A stretch of 64,000 bases of DNA from Sorghum bicolor. Its lineage: Eukaryota; Streptophyta; Magnoliopsida; Poales; Poaceae. The position numbers and the translations under genes were made by a program. This document shows positions 21,231 to 32,504 of the stretch, one piece after another. The stretch lies in assembly GCF_000003195.3 (NCBI RefSeq), contig NC_012878.2:7871945-7935944 (forward strand). Reading direction: 5' to 3'. The first letter of the stretch is position 1. Every line of letters begins with the position of its first letter. Under the pieces are notes generated by a model. It was not told where the DNA came from, did not search any database, and was given only the letters and a program-made list of their open reading frames with translations.

Positions 21231-24200
21231 TTATGCATCGACCCATATGCTTAGGTAGTACTTCTTCAGATATTTGCCATTTAATGCTCTGGAAAATTCG
21301 ACCCCTTTGAGGGTTTCTAAGATATAAGCGTTACCAGGAGCCGATCGTCTTATCCGATAGGGACCCTCCCAATTGGGAGACCACTTCCCAAACTTTGAAC
21401 TTTTAGTCCCGATCGGTAAGATTAATTTCCATACTAAGTCTCCATCGGCAAACTCCTTAGCTTTTACCTTCTTATCATACCATCTGGCAACTCTTCTCTT
21501 ATTCTCTTCTATACTCATCAAAGCCCTCAGCCGATGCCCTGCTAGATTATCCAACTCGTCTGTCATCAAAGTAGCATAATCATCGGCAGCCAACTGATCT
21601 TGAAAAGATAATCGCCTAGACCCAGCCTTAATCTCCCAAGGTAATGTTGCATCATGCCCATATACCAACTGATAGGGTGAAACCTTGGTCGATCCATGAC
21701 AAGCCATCCGGTATGACCATAAAGCCTCATTTAACAACGTGTGCCACCTTCTAGGATTTTCTTCAATCTTCCGTTTAATAAGCTTAATTCCTTTGTTAGA
21801 CGCCTCGGCCTGCCCATTGGCTTGAGCATAGTAAGGAGAAGAATTCAACACTTTAATCCCCATACCGATTGCGAATTCATCAAACTCCGCTGATGTGAAC
21901 AAAGTGCCCTGATCGGTAGTAATTGTTTGAGGAATCCCAAATCGGTAAATAATATGCTCTTTCACAAAATCAATCATATTGGCCGATGTGACTTTCTTCA
22001 AAGGAATAGCTTCAACCCATTTGGTGAAATAATCGGTGGCAACTAGAATAAACTTATGCCCTTTGCTAGATGGTGGATAAATATGGCCGATCAAATTTAT
22101 AGCCCATCCCCGGAACGGCCAAGGCTTTATAATAGGATTCATAACCGATGCAGGCGCCCTTTGAATATTACCAAACTTTTGACATCCTTGACACCCTTTG
22201 AAATACTTAAAGCAATCCTCAAGTATAGTCGGCCAATAATATCCATTCCTCCTAAACATCCACTTCATCTTAAAAGCTGACTGATGTGCTCCACATACCC
22301 CTTCATGGATCTCTCCCATCAAACTCCTAGCTTCATCATCACCTAAGCATCGGAGAAGAATCCCATCAATAGTTCGGTAATACAACTCACCTTCGAGGAG
22401 CACATATTTAGTAGCTTGAAACCGAACCTGCCTTTCAACTTTCTTAGATGGATCCTTCAAATAATCAATGATTTCTTTCCTCCAATCATCGGCACCGATT
22501 GCCGATATTGCATTAATCATAGGCTGATATCCCGAGGCATGCTGAGCCAACCGATTGGCCTCTTCATTATGCAATCGAGGAACATGCTGTAATCGGAAAT
22601 CTTTGAATCTCTTTAATAGTTGTATACTCCTTTCGTAATGAGGTATAAGAACCTCACTTCGGCATTCATAGCTTCCAGCCAATTGATTTATAACTAGCAT
22701 AGAATCCCCGAAGATCTCAATAGCATCAGCATGAACTTCTCTTAACAACTCTAATCCCTTTATTAAAGCCTGATACTCAGCCTGATTATTCATCGACGTG
22801 GCAACAATCGGCAAGGAAAACTCATACTTCCTTCCCCGAGGGGAAATCAATACTATGCCGATTCCTGCCCCCCGGTCACATGTGGATCCATCAAAGAAGA
22901 GCGTCCAAGGTACAATTTCCAAAGCCTCCACTTCACCGCAATGTTGAGTTACAAAATCTGTCATAATCTGTCCCTTAACTGCCTTAGCCGATTCGTAACG
23001 CAGATCAAATTCCGACAGCGCCAACATCCATTTACCGATCCTGCCACTCATAATCGGCATAGACAGCATGTACCGGACCACATCATCCTTGCAAATGACA
23101 GTGCATTCGGCCGATAGCAGGTAGTGCCTCAACTTGACACAAGAGAAATACAGACACAAGCATAGCTTCTCAATAGCCGAATACCTAGTCTCAGCATCAA
23201 TCAACCTCCTGCTTAAGTAATAAATCACGCGTTCCTTCCCTTCAAATTCTTGAATTAAAGCCGAACCGATGACCATCCCATCGGTAGACAAATACAATCT
23301 GAAGGGCTTCCCTTGCTGAGGTGGAACTAGAACTGGAGGATTCACTAAATAATTCTTGATTTCATCCAGAGCCAACTGCTGTTCTTTCCCCCAAACAAAT
23401 TCTTGATCGGCTTTTAGTTTAAGAAGAGGACTGAAAGCACAAATTTTACCAAACAAATTAGATATAAATCTCCTGATAAAATTTACCTTGCCGATCAAGG
23501 ACTGGAGCTCAGTCTTGTTGGTAGGGGCAACTATTTTGTTGATAGCCTCAATAGATCTTCGACTGATCTCAATCCCCCTTTGATGCACCACGAAACCAAG
23601 AAACTGCCCTGCCGATACACCAAATGCACACTTATTGGGATTCATCTTCAAACCATGCTTCCTCGTGCACTCCAACACCTTTCGTAGATCGGAAAGATGC
23701 TTTGTGAAGTCCCCAGACTTAACCACCACATCATCAATATAAATTTCCACCAGCTTACCGATGAACTCGTGGAATATGAAATTCATGGCCCTTTGATAAG
23801 TAGCACCAGCATTTTTCAAGCCAAAGGTCATGACTATCCATTCAAACAACCCGACATGACTAGGACATCTAAATGCAGTCTTTGGAATATCCTCTTCTGC
23901 CATGAATATTTGATTGTATCCTGCATTGCCATCCATAAAGCTAATGATCCGATGCCCAGCCGCAACATCAACTAGCAGATCGGCAACTGGCATTGGGTAG
24001 CCATCCATCGGTGTAGCTTTGTTAAGATTCATGAAATCAATGCAGACCCGAAGCTTCCCGTTCTTCTTGCAAACCGGAACAACATTGGAAAACCACTCGG
24101 CATATCGACATTGCCGAATAAATTTGGCTTCAATGAGTTTAGTTATTTCGGCCTTGATATCGGGAAGAATATTAGGATTACATCGGCGAGCTGGCTGCTG

Positions 24201-24404
24201 ATGTGGCCAAAATCCAGACTTGATAGGCAACCGATGTTCGACAATCGATTGGTCCAAACCAGGCATCTCAGTATAATCCCAAGCAAAGCAATCTTTATAT
24301 TCCTTTAACAAATCAGTCAACTGCTGCTTACACTCAGGACTTAACTTAGCACTAATAAAAGTGGGTCTAGGTTTATCACCACTACCTATATCTATTTCTA
24401 CCAA
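21231..24404 (-). CDS. Tat pol: reverse transcriptase, RNase H, second RNase H, integrase
   Basis: An unbroken 1057-codon frame. Reverse transcriptase is at about 85-275, with catalytic D158 (SFMDGNAGYNQI) and the YIDD box at 222-225. The first RNase H is at about 365-485 with D375, E412, D441 and D483. A second, archaeal-like RNase H is at about 500-625 with D505 (FFDGST), E543 (QAEYQA) and D567 (FGDSML); its last acidic position reads EANRLA rather than EADxLA, so an Asn stands there. The integrase zinc finger uses H700, H707, C738 and C741. The catalytic core has D791, D831 and E867 with 35 residues between the last two. The C-terminal domain follows, without a chromodomain. The Met at 24404 is internal: the polyprotein frame once continued from protease, but a stop near 24428 and a frameshift near 24465 now separate them. 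Confidence 0.93.
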   Translation of the reverse strand: MVEIDIGSGDKPRPTFISAKLSPECKQQLTDLLKEYKDCFAWDYTEMPGLDQSIVEHRLPIKSGFWPHQQPARRCNPNILPDIKAEITKLIEAKFIRQCRYAEWFSNVVPVCKKNGKLRVCIDFMNLNKATPMDGYPMPVADLLVDVAAGHRIISFMDGNAGYNQIFMAEEDIPKTAFRCPSHVGLFEWIVMTFGLKNAGATYQRAMNFIFHEFIGKLVEIYIDDVVVKSGDFTKHLSDLRKVLECTRKHGLKMNPNKCAFGVSAGQFLGFVVHQRGIEISRRSIEAINKIVAPTNKTELQSLIGKVNFIRRFISNLFGKICAFSPLLKLKADQEFVWGKEQQLALDEIKNYLVNPPVLVPPQQGKPFRLYLSTDGMVIGSALIQEFEGKERVIYYLSRRLIDAETRYSAIEKLCLCLYFSCVKLRHYLLSAECTVICKDDVVRYMLSMPIMSGRIGKWMLALSEFDLRYESAKAVKGQIMTDFVTQHCGEVEALEIVPWTLFFDGSTCDRGAGIGIVLISPRGRKYEFSLPIVATSMNNQAEYQALIKGLELLREVHADAIEIFGDSMLVINQLAGSYECRSEVLIPHYERSIQLLKRFKDFRLQHVPRLHNEEANRLAQHASGYQPMINAISAIGADDWRKEIIDYLKDPSKKVERQVRFQATKYVLLEGELYYRTIDGILLRCLGDDEARSLMGEIHEGVCGAHQSAFKMKWMFRRNGYYWPTILEDCFKYFKGCQGCQKFGNIQRAPASVMNPIIKPWPFRGWAINLIGHIYPPSSKGHKFILVATDYFTKWVEAIPLKKVTSANMIDFVKEHIIYRFGIPQTITTDQGTLFTSAEFDEFAIGMGIKVLNSSPYYAQANGQAEASNKGIKLIKRKIEENPRRWHTLLNEALWSYRMACHGSTKVSPYQLVYGHDATLPWEIKAGSRRLSFQDQLAADDYATLMTDELDNLAGHRLRALMSIEENKRRVARWYDKKVKAKEFADGDLVWKLILPIGTKSSKFGKWSPNWEGPYRIRRSAPGNAYILETLKGVEFSRALNGKYLKKYYLSIWVDA

Positions 24405-25050
24405 ATCATCAGCCGATGTGAATCCCTAGCCTAATTTTCCATCATCGGTGAACCTATCCATTAAAAACCCTCATCAGAACCGACTGCTTGGATCGGTGGA
24501 ATCTCGTAATCAGAAACCTTGAGAAAATCCTTTTCCCAAATTTCTCCTGAAATACACCTAGTCCTTTCGTAGGTATCTGCCTCTGCCGATGCGATGACAT
24601 AAGAAGAATCTCCTGGAACAATCTCAATTTTATCACCTACCCACTAAACCAGGCACTGGTGCATTGTAGATGGAATGCAACAATTGGCATGAATCCAATC
24701 TCTTCCTAACAGTAGGTTGTAGGCACCCTTTTCACTAATCACGAAGAAGGTTGTCGGCAAGGTTTTGCTGCCGATGGTCAACTCAACACATATTGCTCCC
24801 TTAACCGGAGACACGTTTCCCTCGAAGTCTTTCAGCATCATATCGGTCTTGGTCAAATCCTGATCTCCTTTTCCAAGTTTCCGATACACTGCATATGGCA
24901 TGATGTTGATAGCAGCCCCACCATCAATTAAAATCTTGGTCATCGGCTGACCATCAACCCTTCCTTTGACAAACAGAGCCTTAAGATGTTGCCTTTCATC
25001 ATCGGCAGGCTTCACGAAGATAGCTGTCATCAGATCCAGAGCCAACTGAG
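24405..25050 (-). pseudogene. Tat aspartic protease and linker to RT
   Basis: The frame from about 25080 down to a stop at 24644-24646 holds the protease: ALDLMTAIFVKP, then KILIDGGAAINIMPY with the catalytic DGG, then LLLGRDWIHAN. Past the stop the reading continues (WVGDKIEIVPGDSSY and DYEIPPIQAVGSDEGF) to a T-run near 24465, where the frame shifts. Another stop near 24428 lies before pol. The protease core is intact, but at least two stops and a frameshift uncouple it from both gag and pol. Confidence 0.85.
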
Positions 25051-28000
25051 CTATTTGATTAGGAACTCCAACTCATCATCACTGGATGGCGCAAGAAACT
25101 CCATCGGCAACATAAAGACCATGTTAACATCTGCCGATGGACCATTCCCCTTAGGATCTGGTTGTTGCTGATCCCCAGATTGTCCAGAGTTCTCTCCCTT
25201 GCTTAGCTCTTCTCGCCTTTCGCGCTGCAGCCTTCTTTTCTGCGTCCTGGTCAACCCCTCTGGACACCATGGAGGAAGTTGTTGCTACCTTACTGCTGGG
25301 CGACGATTTTCCCTTGACTCCATCCGATAAGTATTAGCATCCCTGCAAAATATGAACTCATCGGGAACCCGTGCATTAGCTATTTCTTCAAGTTCTTCTT
25401 GGTTCCTGGGAAAATATTCGACATGATCCCCAAGCCTGTCATGCACATTGAGCCTGCCCCCCAGCCGATCATGAACGGATGCTCTTCCCCTAATCGGCCC
25501 ATTAAATCGCCGATCATCATCGCGGTACTACCGATCGGACCTGTCATACCGGTCATAACCGTTGCACTCGGGACAATCTCTGACAGTGGGAAGTTTGATG
25601 TTTTCCTCCCAACAATGAATGAAGAACGGGCAATTCCAGTGATCCCAATGCCGATTCCACTCCTGTCGGTGTCTTTCCTCCTCCCGACAATAATCCTCTT
25701 GCTGGCGCCGATACCGATCCTCACGTTGCTGCCAAGTCTCCCGAGGCCTCCTGTGAGTTATCACAATGCCAGATCGGGGAGGCCTTCCTGATTTAGCTCC
25801 CTCCTGGATCAAGCCTTTTCCTTTTGCATCGGCAGTAGTGACTTGGTGCTGAGGATCCACTGATGCACTTTTCTCAGCTGCTTCTGATGTTAAGACCTTG
25901 GCCTTTCCCTTGGTGTCCAGCATGTTTGTCGGGAAAGGATGTTGGTCAATCTTCATCGGCTTCTGGGTCTTGGAGCTGTCAAATTTGATCCTTCTAGATT
26001 CTATAGCCGATTGCAACAGCTGTCTGAAAACCTTGCACTCATTAGTGTCGTGAGAAGTTGCATTGTGCCACTTACAATATTTCATCCTTTTTAATTCTTC
26101 AACCGATGGGATCACATGATTAGGTGACAGCTTGATCTGACCCTCCTGAAGTAGAAAATCAAATATCCTATCGGCCTTAGTGGTGTCAAACGCAAACTTC
26201 TCTGGTTCTTTATGTCCAAAAGGGCAAGACATCGGCTTCTTGTTTTTCACCCATTCTGCCAAGCCGATGACTGGTTCTTCATCAGAATCCGAACTTGTTG
26301 CTTCATCAACGAACGACACCTTTTTGTTCCATGCTCTCTTGGGCTCGAAAGGCTTGATATCTTAATCAGAAATTCTCTGCACCAAATGACTTAAGCTTTC
26401 AAACTCCTGAGATGCATACTTGTCCCTGATGTGTGGCAACAAACCCTGGAAAGCCAAATCGGCTAGCTGCCGATCATCCAGAACCAGGCTATAGCATTTA
26501 TTCTTGACCTCCCGTATCCTCTGCACAAAACTTTCAACCGATTCATCATTGCGTTGCCTCAATTTAACCAAATCGGTGATCTTCTTCTCATGGACACCAG
26601 AGAAGAAGTATTTGTGGAATTGTTTCTCCAGATCGGCCCAAGTAATCACTGAGTTGGGAGGTAATGATATAAACCAGGTAAAAGTCGATCCAGACAATGA
26701 TGATGAGAATAAACGAACCCTTAACTCGTCCCTGTTAGCGGCTTCCCCGCACTGGATGATGAACCTGTTGACGTGCTCCATGGTTGACGTGTCATCCTGT
26801 CCAGAAAACTTAGTAAAATCCGGTACCTTGTACCGATTTGGAAGCGGGATCAAATCATATGCGGGAGGATACGGTGTCCGATAAGAGTAAGTATTGACTT
26901 TGGGCTTTATCCCAAATTGATCCCTCATTACTTCAGCAATCTTATCGGCCCAATAGGCATCGGCATCTTGCCGATGAGGTGGTTGCGGATCGGGCACCTG
27001 CTGGTAAGCTTCCACGTGTCGGTGCGGTGCACGATCTGCATGAAACATCGGGTTAATCATTTGGCCCCCAGTCTGTGGACCACCAAGCTGCTGCCCGCCA
27101 GTTTGCTGTCCGAAATTCATCGGCTGGTTGGGCATTCCCTGATTTTGGAACCCAGGATAGATCTGGCCTTGCTGAAACCCTGTAGCCTGATGATTCTGTT
27201 GGGGCGTTTGTGGAAAAGCTTGCTATCCAAGCCATCCATTATTAGCATTCATCGGCATAGGTCCTGCCGATGACTGGTAATTGGGCATCATCATTGAATT
27301 GACATACCCAGGTTGAGTCATAAACCTCTGTTGCATCAGCATTGAGTCTGCCGATGCGTTAGGCATTTGGAACGTTGGAGCTTGAGAATTCCCAGTGTAA
27401 GGTCTTGCAGTAGTAGTTGTAGTATACTAGGGACTCTGGTTCATCGGCATATTGGGAGGTGCCGATGCCATAGGAGCCTTGCCTCTCATATCAGTTGCTT
27501 GAGATGTACCGGGTGTCTTGAAGTATTCCGGAGGCATACCAAAACCCCACCAGTTAGGAGGAGGAACTGGTCCTAACATTGCCGATGCCAACAGATCTGT
27601 GGTGAGCTTGATCTGTTCTGAAGTCGGCGGATTCGTCGTCATCGGCGTGGATTGTGCATTGGTAATTCCCAGCGTACTTGGAGGAACGAGAATCTCCATG
27701 CCCGCAGCGGCTGTAGCAACCGATGGAGCTGTGACCACTGGTGACCCTGGCTGATGATGAGAGGGGCCCATATAATCTGGTGGCAATTGTCCTTCCTTAA
27801 AAGTTCTAGCCACGGCGTTGAAAACCGTATTGGACAGCACACCAGCTTGGTTGATCAAAGCACGATTGATAGCACTATCAACCATCTCTTGAAGTTTACC
27901 AGGATTGGCTTCAAAAGTAACCTACCGAGGTGCCGGCAGTGCATCTTTCTGGATCACTTCGCCGTTCCTGTTCATGCTGAAGGACCTCAGGCATTGCTGC

Positions 28001-28104
28001 TTGTAATCCTCCATAGCTTTAGCAATAGCTTGCTTCTGCTCATCCTTGAGATTGGCTTCCGTCACGGGGATGACGTTCTCCTGATCAAACTCAGAAGTCG
28101 ACAT
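25051..28104 (-). pseudogene. Tat gag, one frame with six internal stops
   Basis: Starts at Met 28104 (MSTSEFDQENVIPV), only about 48 bp from the 5' LTR. A single frame can be followed to 25051, broken by stops at 27922, 27427, 27223, 26362, 25528 and 25285 (lowest base of each codon). The capsid core lies in 26362-27135 (YKVPDFTKFSGQDD, FTWFISLPPNSVITWADLE and LRQRNDESVESFVQRIRE). A zinc-binding CKWHNATSHDTNEC segment is at about 26030-26075. An Arg/Glu-rich region (about 25600-25750) precedes the WCPEGLTRTQKRR segment at the protease border. Near 25050 the frame shifts into protease. All the stops are single changes, so the protein was whole not long ago. It would form the particle shell. 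Confidence 0.88.
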
Positions 28105-28125
28105 GTTGATCTTGATCTTGAATCT

Positions 28126-28144
28126 GGTCCCACTAGGCGTGCCA
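28126..28144 (-). promoter_or_regulatory. Probable primer-binding site of Tat element
   Basis: On the minus strand TGGCACGCCTAGTGGGACC starts seven bases inside the 5' LTR. It begins with TGG as a tRNA 3'-end complement must. I cannot name the tRNA with confidence. Confidence 0.6.
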
Positions 28145-28151
28145 AAAGATG

Positions 28152-28862
28152 TGTTGATGCAAAAGCTGATCTGTAAACACAAAGGGCTAATACCCGATTT
28201 AAACGTTAAGGCGTGCCAGCCGATTTGACCTTACTATCGGCAAGGGTGGTAACTCGAATACTTTGGTCCTGACAACAGCGATGCGCCCGGATGCCACGGC
28301 CAAGAGGTATTCACGCGGAACTTGAGAATACGCCGAGCTTAAGTCGACGAATTCCTAAGAACTCGTAGTAAAAGGAAAAAGTATGACGAAGTCGTCGAAA
28401 TAGTAGATGCTGGAATATGAGTAAAAAATGGTGTTTGATTGATTGATAGATAGATCTCGATTACAAAGCCCTAGGGTCCATATTTATACCCTACCCAAAG
28501 AGCTACAACCAGACACGACTAGAACTCGAATTCTAAATTACACAGAATCCGTATACAAAATGATTTAAATAACTAAGGAAAACGTAAAACTATCTTGCCG
28601 TGACAGGCTAGAACACCACTACGGACCACTTGGTAACCTCCAAGTCTTCCTTCTATGCCATCGGTAGATCCCTCATCGGCAACGATCAATACTAGCCATC
28701 GGCACGAGCACATCACCACCCATGGACTTAGCCACATCCATCTATCTCTTCATCGGCAACCATCATCATCGGCAACTCATCTTGTAGACCAAGCCCTACC
28801 GTCTTGTCTTGCCAACCTGCATTCTACCGATCATGGACACGTGCCCAAAAACAGTGTCAACA
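28152..28862 (-). repeat. Right (5') LTR of Tat element
   Basis: 711 bp, differing from the left copy at ten single bases and no indel. Followed by the TSD copy AGTAG. Confidence 0.96.
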
Positions 28863-28869
28863 AGTAGCA

Positions 28870-29860
28870 ACACACCAAGAGAAACCTGTAATAATAATGT
28901 ATAGAAGCTGAGTGAATATTCCATAATATCCACAGAGAAGCAAGAGAAAAAATCTAGTGTGCTTTTTTCCATTGCTTACACCAATGTAAAATAATATATC
29001 GTACTAGTTTATAAAGAAAGTGTATGTCATTTGGGATGCACAACTTTGCTCACTTCTCATCCCAAACTAGCTATTTGTGTGTATGACACTGTGATTTGTA
29101 TGCCAAGTTGCCTAAACATCCAGTGGTATAAACACAAATATCTATTTCAGATGGCAGCAAGGAAACTAGTGAACTCAAATGTCACAAAAAAGTGACAAAA
29201 GTTGGTTGGCTGATTCAAAAAAGTGCCTAAACATCCTTGCTGTTGCTAAACAATTTTGATACTACAATGAATTGAAAGAGCTACTCTTGACTTCTTTTTG
29301 GGCTTGTATTCTGAATATATCAGAGATTAAGAAAGCTGATTGCCTGATTCAGAACAGAGGCAGGTATGATGAGAAGCTAGTAGGCTTGGCTACTGAAATG
29401 GTGATATTTGGAGATATACATCCAAGTGGGGTATTATGTCTGCATTTCTTGCGTTTGCATTTTTTTCTTATTCCTGGGAACATTCTACATATGGATCGGG
29501 CCAGATGCATTCTGGATATAATGTTTACCAAGAGAAACCTGTAATGATGTATAGAAATGAATATTCATAATATCCACATAGATGCAAGAAAAAAATTCAG
29601 TGTCTTTTTCAATTTTTCTGATTGCTTACACCAATATAAAATAATATATCATACAAGTTTATAAAGGAAGTGTATGTCATGTGGGATTCATTGCTTTGCT
29701 CACTTTTCATCTCAAACTTGCTATATGTGTGTATGACATAGGATTGTATGCCAAGTTTGCCTACACACTCAAGTGGTATAAACACAAATAACTAGTTCAG
29801 ATGGCAGCAAGCAAACTAGTGAATTCAAATGTCGGGAAAAAGTGCCAAAAGTTCTAGTAG
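28870..29860. repeat. Direct duplication, period about 650 bp
   Basis: A segment starting ACCAAGAGAAACCTGTAAT occurs at about 28876 and again at 29527. It is followed in both by the same roughly 330 bp, ending in the marker with TATGCCAAG (29099 and 29747) and AAACTAGTGAA. The copies differ by scattered bases and short indels. Between them (29222-29524) lies non-repeated sequence with an open frame of 90 codons whose translation I do not recognise. Confidence 0.8.
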
Positions 29861-29979
29861 TGGACACAATAGAGAGTATGCAAGACACAGGAGGAAGATG
29901 CATAGGAACAAATGTCACGAAGAGAAAAGGAAAACCAAATTATATACCAAAAAAGGTCCATCATTCAGGTCAGCAAAAC

Positions 29980-30970
29980 TACATAAAGCAGGTAATAAAT
30001 GCAATGATCTATTTACAATTCTGTAGGATTTTGTAGAATTTTTTGTTTATCCATACCTTAGCCGGACATCTGTGCATAGTGCCTTTAGATTCTATTTGAG
30101 GCAAAGCATCCAACCAAGCATACTTCTCATCATAGTATTGTTCTCTGTGTTCTCATCACAGGAATATACAGTTGATAGCACCTTTCCCTTTAGCAAAATC
30201 ATTTGTTTTCCATTTGAGAACCTCTGTTTCAAGTTCCCTGATTCATTTTGGCACAGGTCATCCACATTTTGCATATTTTGCTCTAGGTTGTTATTTTGTG
30301 CATTGTAATTCCCAAGATTGGCATTCTTAGTAGATATGGCCTAGATCCCCAACACTAGAAGCAATTTTAACTGAATTAGAGTTTGAAACAGCACAAGAAT
30401 CTGGACCCTTTTTCTTTGTTCTGACTTTCTTATGAATATTTTTTACTCAGTTCATTAGAGAAGATCCATCATCGACAATGTCTAGTCCTGTGTGATTCAC
30501 ATTGTTCTTGACTGCTCTTGATTGTGCTTCACCCACTTTCAGATTACTAACAGGAGAGTCGTTATCATTTCCCACCTCAAGTGACATTTTGCTTTTATCA
30601 CCCTCACAGAGATCAACAGAGTTTCTATGGTCCAGTTTAACAGCATCTGCAGAACCCCGTACCTGGACAGGGTTCATGAGTTTTAATAACCTCCTCACCT
30701 TCTTTAGCTTTCTCTGAAAACATGAGTTCTAAAATATCAACTATGTCTGTGGATTTGTTCCTTTCCTTTTTACCAACAGATCCAATATTTTTTCTTAAAG
30801 ATGCTCGGTGTGGAACCTAGTTGCCTACTTGGTTTCTTTTGTGCTCAAATATTTGTTTAGAGCCATTTTGCCGAGATTAGGCTCATTGCGGTCATCATTA
30901 GAACGTTTTGAGCTGTTCTATTCTCATCTTCATTTGGCACAAAATTAGACAAAAAGTGAGCCCATTTCCT
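29980..30970 (-). pseudogene. Unknown gene-like segment, copy 1
   Basis: First of four diverged copies. On the minus strand, readable blocks are NNLEQNMQNVDDLCQNESG followed by KQRFSNGKQMILLKGKV (about 30150-30290), and NSVDLCEGDKSKMSLEVGN followed by KVGEAQSRAVKNNVNHTG (30447-30698). The same blocks recur in copies 2-4, which suggests they derive from real exons rather than chance. I do not recognise the protein; it is rich in Asn, Ser and charged residues. Stops and frameshifts break it. Orientation is inferred from the longest shared readings being on this strand. Confidence 0.5.
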
Positions 30971-32374
30971 CATCTTATTTTGGCTGAAGGCTGAAGCCGC
31001 AACAGCCCCTTTCAGCCTTTTAAGCCGGCCCGATGGCTGGGGCAACTACATCAGCTCGCGCCCTACTCCTCCCCATCACTCGCTCGCGTGCTAGGGTTCA
31101 TCCACCCCCAACTCCTGCCCACGCCACCGCCGCTGCACCTCCATCACCAATCCCCGCCATCCGCCCTCAGTTCTTCTCCCCTCCCAAACCCGCCGGATGT
31201 CGACGGCCGCCGCGCTTCTGTGAGCCCCCTCGCCCTCACGCATCCCCGCTGGCCGTTCTCTATCGTGGCCTCTGAAACTCAGCGGAGGTCACCTGTCGTC
31301 GGACCACGCCACATCTTCCCCGAGACGCATCTTCCCCAACAAGTTGTGGCCTTGGCAAACAGATCCACCGCGTGCATTTCGTCGGACCACGCCAGCCCCA
31401 TCGTCTTCGCCGTACCATATCCGCCCAGTCCTCGTCACATCTACCAACATCTCTGGTACGTCCTCCACTTCCCGGACCCTTTCTACATTATTGGTCCTGT
31501 GTAATTGAGTTTCCGCGATATCATTCCTCATCCCCTTTCCCTTCATCTTTTCAGATCCAGGGGTCTAGGGTTAGGGTTCCTATACATCGACATATCCAAG
31601 TACCGTGTCCTCCCCTATTTGGTGTTGATTGATTGCATACATAATGCTCTTGTCTTGTCACCCTCCTGCTATCTTGTGATGTGCTGTGTTGTGCTCCTGC
31701 CGATATTGATTTTAGTTTCCATTATTTTGATTCGATTGGATGATGTCCACCTCTCGACTAGCCTCGATAGACCAAACAAACCATGCATTCATGTCGATTG
31801 CACTACTTGGTCTGCATGCAGACTCGATTCCCTTCTTTTTGTTCATTGTCATCCTCAGCCTAAACTTGAACCTGAAGTTGCCTAATTTATATTCATTCAT
31901 AAATTGAGGTGATTCCATTTGATTTTCTACCTACACACAGATAGAGTGAGAGAGGGATGGAGAGCGAGAGAGGGAGAGAGCACTACTTATTCATTTCCTT
32001 CTAGTAACACCATGCTTCCATATCTATTTTGATTATCTCAACGAGCTCTTCACAGTAATACACTTCATTCTAGCATCTAAGACAACGGTGAATATATGAA
32101 TTACTAGTCTAGTCATTTTTGCACAAATTTATAAGTGCTCAAGATATTATGTTTTCACACATGTTTTACATGTATGGTAAAACAACTCTAGAGAACCAAT
32201 ATCTTGGAGTATGTGTTGTGTACTTGTGGCTACATTAGTGGGAATTTGTATATGTGATCCGGTATATGTTGCTAATTATTTACTATATATATTATTAGAT
32301 TACACTGGTTCGAAGTATTTATGTGATCAAGTATATGTTGCTAATTATTGTGTTTACCATCAATTAATTATATG

Positions 32375-32407
<33 letters not shown>

Positions 32408-32500
32408 GTGATCAACCCCTAGCCTCGTTCCCGTTCACCCACTACGCGTCGAATCTGGGGTAAGGGTCACCCGATCTGGGCATAGACGGCTCGAATCCGG
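30971..32500. other. Unassigned: GC-rich leader-like block, then AT-rich DNA
   Basis: Bases 31030-31500 are GC- and Pro-codon-rich like a plant 5' leader or first exon, with frames on several strands and no recognisable domain. A GA-rich run is near 31940-31980 and an (AT)n microsatellite is at 32375-32401. I can support nothing further. Confidence 0.4.
32375..32401. repeat. (AT)n microsatellite
   Basis: About 13 uninterrupted AT dinucleotides. Confidence 0.95.
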
Positions 32501-32504
32501 TGCT

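Larger units (their letters stand above)
16494..28862 (-). mobile_element. Ty3/gypsy Tat-lineage retrotransposon with antisense PMD gene
   Basis: 12,369 bp bounded by two 711-bp LTRs (16494-17204, 28152-28862) that begin TGTTGATG and end GTGTCAACA, with a 5-bp TSD AGTAG at 16489-16493 and 28863-28867. The gag-pol side is on the minus strand. The pol carries two RNase H domains, which is the hallmark of the Tat lineage. Between pol and the 3' LTR lies an extra gene in antisense, as described for some Tat elements such as Grande and Retand. The LTRs differ at 10 of 711 sites with no indel (1.4%). At the commonly used grass rate of 1.3e-8 per site per year that is about half a million years. Gag and protease are decayed; pol and the antisense gene are mostly open. 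Confidence 0.96.

Noticed and set aside
31030..31630. Possible host gene first exon
   Set aside because: GC-rich frames exist on both strands, but no continuing exons, domain or coherent start context could be shown.
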